NCBI GenBank assembly: GCA_015487895.1
Contig: WFOW01000040.1
Span: 1-11,487 of the forward strand
DNA length: 11,487 nucleotides
Direction of reading: 5' to 3'
From: Gammaproteobacteria bacterium
GTDB lineage: Bacteria > Pseudomonadota > Gammaproteobacteria > S144-34
Shown piece after piece: positions 7,546 to 11,487 of this stretch. Position numbers and translations under genes: made by a program. Below the pieces are notes generated by a model. The model searched no databases and was not told the DNA's origin. It worked only from the letters and a program-made list of their open reading frames with translations. Every line of letters begins with the position of its first letter. Position 1 is the first letter of the stretch.

Positions 7546-8066
7546 GAGAGGTACCTCGCGAGCATGCGCTCGAGGTCGCCGCGCGCCTCGAGGATGAGCT
7601 CGCACACGTCGCGCGCGGCGCCGCGCCCTCCCGGGCTCGGGGTCTGCCAGTGGGCGTGACGCACCACCAGGGGATGGGCGTCCTGGACCGCGATTGCCAG
7701 CCCCACGCGGCGCATCACCGGGAGATCCACCACGTCGTCGCCCACGTAGGCGCACTCGGCGGCCTCCAGGCCGAGGCGGGCGAGGAGGGCCTCGAAGGCG
7801 GGCAGCTTGTCGCGCTGGCCCTGGAAGACGTGCTCGATGCCGAGGCTGGCCATGCGGTGCTCGACCACGCGCGAGGTGCGGCCCGTGATCACGGCGAGCT
7901 CGACCCCGGCCTCCTGCAGCATCTTCATGCCGTGGCCGTCGCGCGAGTGGAAGGCCTTGTACTCCTCGCCGCCGTCGCCGAGGAAGAGGCTGCCGTCGGT
8001 GAGCACGCCGTCGACGTCGAAGACGACGAGGCGGATGCGGGCGGCGCGCTCGAGGATCTCCTGCAC
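7542..8066 (-). CDS. kdsC: 3-deoxy-D-manno-octulosonate 8-phosphate phosphatase KdsC
   Basis: A 174-aa HAD-superfamily phosphatase of the C0 (capless) type. It hydrolyses Kdo-8-phosphate to Kdo, the first sugar added to lipid A. Motif I FDVDGVLTDG contains D17 and D19, the nucleophile and acid/base. Motif II is ITGR at 60-63. The motif III lysine is K87 in GQRDKLPAFE, and motif IV is YVGDDVVDLPVM with D110, D111 and D114. The start is GTG at 8066 with a very good Shine-Dalgarno, GAGGAGG, 5 nt upstream; that site overlaps the kdsD stop codon, and the intergenic gap is 9 nt. KdsC follows KdsD directly, as in E. coli. Confidence 0.97.
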   Translation of the reverse strand: MQEILERAARIRLVVFDVDGVLTDGSLFLGDGGEEYKAFHSRDGHGMKMLQEAGVELAVITGRTSRVVEHRMASLGIEHVFQGQRDKLPAFEALLARLGLEAAECAYVGDDVVDLPVMRRVGLAIAVQDAHPLVVRHAHWQTPSPGGRGAARDVCELILEARGDLERMLARYLS

Positions 8067-8075
8067 GACGCCTCC

Positions 8076-9047
8076 TCAGAGCACGCCCGCGCGCAGCAGG
8101 TCGTGCATGTTGAGCGCGCCGACGAGGCGCTCGCCGTCCTCGACCACGAGCAGGGCGTTGATCTTGTGCGCCTCCATGATCTGCAAGGCCTCGGCCGCGA
8201 GCAGGTCGGCGCCCACGGTCTTGCAGTTGCGGGTCATCACGGCCTCGATGGGCGTGGTGTGGACGTCCACCTCGCGGTCCAGGGCCCGGCGCAGGTCGCC
8301 GTCGGTGAAGATGCCGAGGACATGCTCCTCGCCGTCCACGACCGCGGTCATGCCGAGCCCCTTGCGCGTCATCTCCACGAGGGCGTCGCGCAGGAGCGTG
8401 CCCTCGCGCACCTTCGGCACCGCCTCTCCCGTGTGCATGATGTCGCGGATGAGGAGCAGCAGGCGCCTTCCGAGGCGGCCGCCGGGGTGGGTGCGGGCGA
8501 AGTCCTCGGCGGTGAAGCCGCGCGCCTCGAGCAGCGCGATGGCGAGCGCATCGCCCATGGCGAGGGTGGCCGTGGTGCTCGCGGTCGGGGCCAGCCCCAG
8601 GGGACAGGCCTCCTGGGGCACGCTCACGTCGATGTGCACCGTCGCCGCCCGCGCCAGGGTCGAGGCCGGGTTGCCGGTCATGGCGATGAGCGGCACGCCG
8701 AGGCGCTTGATGAGCGGCAGGATGGTGAGGATCTCCTCGGTCTCGCCGGAGTTGGAGATGGCGAGCACCGCGTCCTTGGCGGTGATCATGCCGAGGTCGC
8801 CGTGGCTCGCCTCGCCCGGATGGACGAAGAAGGCGGGGGTTCCGGTGCTCGCCAGCGTGGCGGCGATCTTGCCCCCGATGTGGCCCGACTTGCCCATGCC
8901 GAGCACCACCACCCGCCCCTCGCACTCGAGCATGTGGCGGCAGGCGCGGGCGAAGGCGCCGTCGATGCGCGCCGCGAGCCCGGCCACGGCTTCGGCCTCG
9001 GTCTCGATGACGGCGCGGGCCAGGCGCAGCAGCTCGGGCTCGTTCAC
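8076..9047 (-). CDS. kdsD: D-arabinose 5-phosphate isomerase KdsD
   Basis: A 323-aa sugar-phosphate isomerase converting ribulose 5-phosphate to arabinose 5-phosphate, the first step of Kdo synthesis. The SIS domain covers about residues 35-180, with [12 protein letters not shown] and [12 protein letters not shown]. Two CBS domains follow, at about 205-262 and 270-323. Residues matching the catalytic set I recall for E. coli KdsD are all present with a constant offset of six: K53, H82, E105 and H187. The start is GTG at 9047 in a weak context: the 17 nt separating it from the HMA gene stop hold no Shine-Dalgarno, so re-initiation after the upstream gene is likely. Function is secure; the exact start is less so. 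Confidence 0.96.
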   Translation of the reverse strand: MNEPELLRLARAVIETEAEAVAGLAARIDGAFARACRHMLECEGRVVVLGMGKSGHIGGKIAATLASTGTPAFFVHPGEASHGDLGMITAKDAVLAISNSGETEEILTILPLIKRLGVPLIAMTGNPASTLARAATVHIDVSVPQEACPLGLAPTASTTATLAMGDALAIALLEARGFTAEDFARTHPGGRLGRRLLLLIRDIMHTGEAVPKVREGTLLRDALVEMTRKGLGMTAVVDGEEHVLGIFTDGDLRRALDREVDVHTTPIEAVMTRNCKTVGADLLAAEALQIMEAHKINALLVVEDGERLVGALNMHDLLRAGVL

Positions 9048-9064
9048 GGAAGCGGGGCGGGCGC

Positions 9065-9274
9065 TCAGGCGGCGGGCGCCTCGGGATAGCCGAGGGCGGC
9101 GAGCTTCTCGGCGATGGGGCCGCGGTCGAGGCTGCTGCCCCGGACCGTGACGCGGCCCTCGTCGATGGAGACCTCCACCTCCTCGACGCCCGGCAGCTCG
9201 GCCAGCCCCTCGCGGATGGCGCTGACGCAGCCCTGGCAGCGCACGTTCTGCACCCGGAAGGTCTCGGTCTGCAT
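9065..9274 (-). CDS. Small HMA-domain metal-binding protein (copper-chaperone-like)
   Basis: A 69-aa protein made almost entirely of one heavy-metal-associated domain of the CopZ/Atx1 type. The pattern is beta strand (ETFRVQNV), metal loop CQGC with cysteines at 13 and 16, helix ([14 protein letters not shown]), strand ([10 protein letters not shown]), strand (RVTVRGS), helix ([12 protein letters not shown]). The usual MxCxxC loop methionine is replaced, giving VRCQGC, so metal preference is uncertain, although both cysteine ligands are kept. The ATG at 9274 has a GGGGAG ribosome site 9 nt upstream, inside the last codons of yrbG, and the yrbG stop is 5 nt upstream. It sits inside the LPS cluster, where E. 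coli has nothing between yrbG and kdsD. No P-type ATPase or metal-responsive regulator is near, so its partner is unknown. Confidence 0.9.
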   Translation of the reverse strand: MQTETFRVQNVRCQGCVSAIREGLAELPGVEEVEVSIDEGRVTVRGSSLDRGPIAEKLAALGYPEAPAA

Positions 9275-9279
9275 CGTTC

Positions 9280-10242
9280 TCAGCTCCCCGCGTACAGCAT
9301 GTAATCGTAGGATAGGAAGGCGGCGAGCAGCAGCGCCCCCTCCCAGCGCTGGATGCGGCCCTCGCCGCGGAAGCCGTGGGCCATCGCGAGCAGCGCCACG
9401 GTGAGCGCGACCATCACCGGAAAGTCGCGCGTCAGCACCTCGGGCGCGAAGGGCGCCGGCCGGATCAGCCCCGGCAGCGCGAGGACCGCCAGGAGGTTGA
9501 ACATATTTGACCCGATGACGTTGCCCACCGCAATGTCGTCCTCGCCCTTGAGCGCGCCGGCGAGCGAGGCGGCGAGCTCCGGCAGGCTGGTGCCGATCGC
9601 CACCACGGTCAGCCCGATGACGAGGTCGCTGACGCCGAGCGCCTCGGCGAGCCCCACCGCCCCCCAGACCAGCGCCCGCGAGCCGGCGAGCAGCCCGGCG
9701 AGGCCGAGCGCGAGCCACAGCAGCGCCCGCGGCGTCGGCATGGCCGTCGGGATCTCGGCGGCGAACTCGGCGGCGAGCGGGTCGCGCCGGTCGCGCCGCG
9801 CGAGCAGCAGCATGGCGTAGAGCAGCAGCCCCAGCCCGCCGAGCAGCAGGGCGCCGTCGAGGCGGCCCAGATGGCCGTCGGCCATGAGGGCGAAGGCGGC
9901 GAGCGTCACGGCCATGAGCACCGGCAGCTCGCGGCGCACGGTCTGGGAGTGCACCCGCAGGGGCCGCACGAGGGCGGTCGCGCCGATGATGAGCGCGATG
10001 TTGGTGACGTTGGAGCCGAGCGCGTTGCCGATGCCGAGCCCGGGGTTGCCCTGCCAGGCGGCGATTCCCGAGACCAGCATCTCGGGCGCCGATGTGCCGA
10101 AGCCGACCACGGTGAGCCCGATCACCATGGGCGCCACGCCGAGGTTGCGGGCCAGCGCCGCCGCACCCGTGACGAAGCGGTCGGCCCCCGCCACCAGGAG
10201 GACGAGCCCGCCCGCGGCCGCGAGGAGGTGGCCCCAGATCAC
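9280..10242 (-). CDS. yrbG: Calcium/sodium antiporter of the CaCA superfamily (YrbG family)
   Basis: A 320-aa inner-membrane cation exchanger with about ten hydrophobic segments in two inverted halves. Each half carries the CaCA alpha-repeat: GFGTSAPEM (48-55) with [10 protein letters not shown] (72-81), and AIGTSLPEL (216-223) with [10 protein letters not shown] (240-249). The glutamates E54 and E222 are the expected ion ligands. A short charged cytoplasmic linker ([15 protein letters not shown], about 149-163) separates the halves. The start is GTG at 10242 with GGAG 7 nt upstream; both lie in a small hairpin. It is the first gene of the minus-strand cluster, as in E. coli, where yrbG is also next to and divergent from mla. 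Which cations it exchanges, and why it is linked to LPS genes, is not evident. Confidence 0.94.
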   Translation of the reverse strand: MIWGHLLAAAGGLVLLVAGADRFVTGAAALARNLGVAPMVIGLTVVGFGTSAPEMLVSGIAAWQGNPGLGIGNALGSNVTNIALIIGATALVRPLRVHSQTVRRELPVLMAVTLAAFALMADGHLGRLDGALLLGGLGLLLYAMLLLARRDRRDPLAAEFAAEIPTAMPTPRALLWLALGLAGLLAGSRALVWGAVGLAEALGVSDLVIGLTVVAIGTSLPELAASLAGALKGEDDIAVGNVIGSNMFNLLAVLALPGLIRPAPFAPEVLTRDFPVMVALTVALLAMAHGFRGEGRIQRWEGALLLAAFLSYDYMLYAGS

Positions 10243-10255
10243 CGGAACGCTCCGG
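10242..10255 (-). promoter_or_regulatory. Hairpin covering the yrbG ribosome-binding site and start
   Basis: On the minus strand the sequence CCGGA-GCGT-TCCGG forms a 5-bp stem with a 4-nt loop. It includes the Shine-Dalgarno GGAG, and its last base is the first G of the GTG start codon. If it forms in the mRNA it would limit ribosome access to yrbG. The stem is short, so this is tentative. Confidence 0.35.
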
Positions 10256-10395
10256 GGCGGGGCACGGCCGGTCCGCGCGGCGGGCCGGCGGGGACGCGCC
10301 TCGGCCTGGGGCCGTCGTGGCGCGGGGCGTGGAAGGATCGGTTCCGCTCTCCCATGGGGCTTTGGAGCGCCAGAGGCTCGGGTGTCGTGGCCGGA

Positions 10396-10407
10396 CCTGC
10401 CGGCAGG
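10396..10407. promoter_or_regulatory. 12-bp palindrome in the yrbG / DUF72-mla divergent intergenic region
   Basis: CCTGCCGGCAGG is a perfect 12-bp palindrome without spacer. It lies in the 231-nt gap between the divergent genes, about 52 nt upstream of the putative -10 of the plus-strand operon. The position would suit an operator, but no known repressor motif is recognised, and short GC palindromes are frequent in this DNA. Confidence 0.25.
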
Positions 10408-10458
10408 CACGGCGCGGCCATGATACACGCGATCGCACGGACGCCTGCGCGCGGCGCG

Positions 10459-10464
10459 TACAAT
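10459..10464 (+). promoter_or_regulatory. Possible -10 element for the DUF72-mlaF operon
   Basis: TACAAT matches the sigma-70 -10 consensus at five of six positions. It is one of the few AT-containing spots in the intergenic region. No convincing -35 hexamer lies 16-18 nt upstream. The ATG at 10474 begins only 10 nt after the end of this hexamer, so a start at the usual distance would leave a leader of about 0-4 nt. Confidence 0.38.
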
Positions 10465-10473
10465 GGGCGCACC

Positions 10474-11238
10474 ATGGCGACCCACGGCGTGGCGGGGACG
10501 GAAAGGAGGTCGGCGGGCGGCGGCCGGCAGGCGCTGCCGCGCGTGGTGGTGGGGGCGGTCGGCTGGGAGCACCGCGCCTGGAAGGGGGAGCTCTATCCGG
10601 CGGACCTGCCGCCGGAGTGGCGGCTCGCCTGCTACGCCAACGAGTTCGAGGCACTGTGGGTGCCTGCCGGGGCCTGGGGGGCGCGGCCCGCGGCGCGCGC
10701 GGCGCGCTGGGCGGCGGACCTCCCGGAGGGCTTCGACCTGGTGGTGGAGCTGCCGGAGGCCGCGCTCGCCGTGGGCGGGGCCGTCGACCGCCGGGCCTGG
10801 TGGCGCGCGCTCGAGGCGCTCGCGCCCTGGCTGCGCGCGGTTGTCGTGCCGCGTCCCCGGGATGCGGCGGAGGAGGCCGCCCGCGCGCGGCTGGCCCGCG
10901 GCTGGCCGGTGCGGCACCTCGCGCCCGTGGGGGAGGCCGCCTCGGCGGGCGAGGTGTGGCGGCCCGGGGCCGCCGTGCCGGGCGGCTCGGCCATCGGCCT
11001 CGTGCGGCTCGAGGGCCGGGAGGCCGCTCCGCGTGCCCTGCGGGCGCTCATCGAGGCCTTCCTCGCCCAGGCCCCGCCGGTGGCGGAGACGCATCTCTTC
11101 TTCGACGCGCCGGGCGGGGTGGCGGTCGAGACGCTCGAGGCGGCCGAGACCATCTGCCGGCTCCTCGGGGCGGGCTTGGTTGACCGCCCGGCCGGAGGCG
11201 CCGGCATTGGTCCGTCCCGCAGGGAAGCCACCCCGTGA
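10474..11238 (+). CDS. Diverged DUF72 (YecE-like) family protein, first gene before mlaF
   Basis: A 254-aa soluble protein of unknown function. The segment [19 protein letters not shown] (residues 24-42) followed by [14 protein letters not shown] resembles the DUF72 opening GTSGWxYxxWxGxFYP...LxYYAxxF. Later stretches ([28 protein letters not shown] near the end) also follow the DUF72 barrel plan. However, the family VEINxTFY segment is replaced by [11 protein letters not shown] and the T and S of GTSGW are lost, so any active site may be degenerate. The ATG at 10474 is chosen as the first start after the putative -10; it has no Shine-Dalgarno. A GTG at 10543 would match the family start better but lies 32 nt beyond the nearest ribosome site. 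The stop overlaps the mlaF start (GTGA), so it is probably co-transcribed with the mla genes. Being a gene is likely; the family call is moderate. Confidence 0.7.
   Translation: MATHGVAGTERRSAGGGRQALPRVVVGAVGWEHRAWKGELYPADLPPEWRLACYANEFEALWVPAGAWGARPAARAARWAADLPEGFDLVVELPEAALAVGGAVDRRAWWRALEALAPWLRAVVVPRPRDAAEEAARARLARGWPVRHLAPVGEAASAGEVWRPGAAVPGGSAIGLVRLEGREAAPRALRALIEAFLAQAPPVAETHLFFDAPGGVAVETLEAAETICRLLGAGLVDRPAGGAGIGPSRREATP
10502..10510 (+). promoter_or_regulatory. Perfect Shine-Dalgarno-like sequence inside the DUF72 gene
   Basis: AAAGGAGGT is a near-complete anti-16S match, located 28 nt downstream of the proposed ATG. No ATG, GTG or TTG follows at normal spacing. The next in-frame candidates are CTG at 10534 and GTG at 10543, which are 23 and 32 nt away. 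It may be chance, a ribosome stand-by site for a near-leaderless mRNA, or a sign that the true start is downstream. Confidence 0.35.
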
Positions 11239-11487
11239 GCGGACGCGGCGACAGGACCGGAGGCCCTGGAGACGAGGTGCTGGTGCGCATCCGTGGCCTG
11301 CGCTTCCGCCGCGGCGAGCGCGTCATCTTCGACGGGGTCGACATGGACATCCGCCGCGGCCGGGTGACGGCGGTCATGGGCCCGAGCGGCACCGGCAAGA
11401 CCACCCTGCTGCGCCTCATCGGCGGGCAGCTCCGGCCCGAGGCCGGCACCGTGGAGGTCGACGGCCAGGACGTGCACCGCCTGGGGC
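11235..11487 (+). CDS. mlaF: MlaF, phospholipid transport ABC ATPase, N-terminal part, cut by window edge
   Basis: MlaF is the ATPase of the MlaFEDB inner-membrane complex, which moves phospholipids between the membranes and helps keep outer-membrane asymmetry. About 84 codons are visible and stay open to the edge. The core [30 protein letters not shown] (Walker A 49-57) and [14 protein letters not shown] closely follow the E. coli MlaF N-terminus, in particular the LLRLIGGQ segment after the P-loop. The first GTG at 11235 overlaps the stop of the DUF72 gene (GTGA). An alternative in-frame GTG at 11277 has GGAG 5 nt upstream and starts nearer the conserved part, so the start is uncertain. Its divergent position next to yrbG matches E. 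coli. The remaining mla genes should follow outside the window. Confidence 0.92.
   Translation, partial: MSGRGDRTGGPGDEVLVRIRGLRFRRGERVIFDGVDMDIRRGRVTAVMGPSGTGKTTLLRLIGGQLRPEAGTVEVDGQDVHRLG

Noticed and set aside
9490..9520. AT-richer patch with promoter-like TTGAAC/TATTT inside yrbG
   Set aside because: It encodes the conserved IGSNMFNLL alpha-repeat segment, where Asn, Met and Phe codons force AT bases. No gene start follows it.

Overview
The window is chromosomal DNA of a very GC-rich (by eye above 70%) Gammaproteobacterium. It carries the conserved yrbG-kdsD-kdsC-lptCAB-rpoN-hpf-ptsN cluster, and downstream of ptsN it has hprK, rapZ, an EIIA-Man protein, HPr and enzyme I. E. coli has no hprK and ends this cluster with rapZ and NPr. 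The hprK-containing arrangement is typical of xanthomonads and of Chromatiales/Ectothiorhodospiraceae-type bacteria, so a high-GC member of the latter is my best guess (inference). No mobile element, tRNA, rRNA, CRISPR array or sign of recent transfer was seen.

Layout. From about 10.24 kb down to position 1 every gene is on the minus strand, so the transcript reads right to left: yrbG (CaCA exchanger), a 69-aa HMA metal-binding protein, kdsD, kdsC, lptC, lptA, lptB, a 199-nt gap with a possible promoter and a strong hairpin, then rpoN, hpf, ptsN, hprK, rapZ, EIIA-Man, HPr and enzyme I (cut by the window edge). A 231-nt divergent intergenic region follows. On the plus strand come a diverged DUF72-family gene and the start of mlaF (cut by the right edge).

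How the genes fit together. KdsD and KdsC make precursors of Kdo, the inner-core sugar of LPS. LptC, LptA and LptB belong to the bridge and motor that export LPS. MlaF powers phospholipid traffic across the same envelope. RpoN, Hpf and RapZ give transcriptional, ribosomal and post-transcriptional control. PtsN, EIIA-Man, HPr, enzyme I and HPr kinase form a phosphorelay with no sugar permease in view. HPr has both His15 and Ser46, so both phosphorylation routes look intact. Most junctions are 4-nt ATGA/GTGA overlaps, 17-nt overlaps or gaps of a few bases, indicating tight translational coupling.

The window is mostly a well-known core region; I found no clear undescribed system. The parts worth a second look are the HMA mini-protein between yrbG and kdsD, the degenerate DUF72 protein fused by a GTGA overlap to mlaF and possibly made from a near-leaderless mRNA, a cysteine pair in LptA, and the hairpins at the yrbG start and upstream of rpoN.
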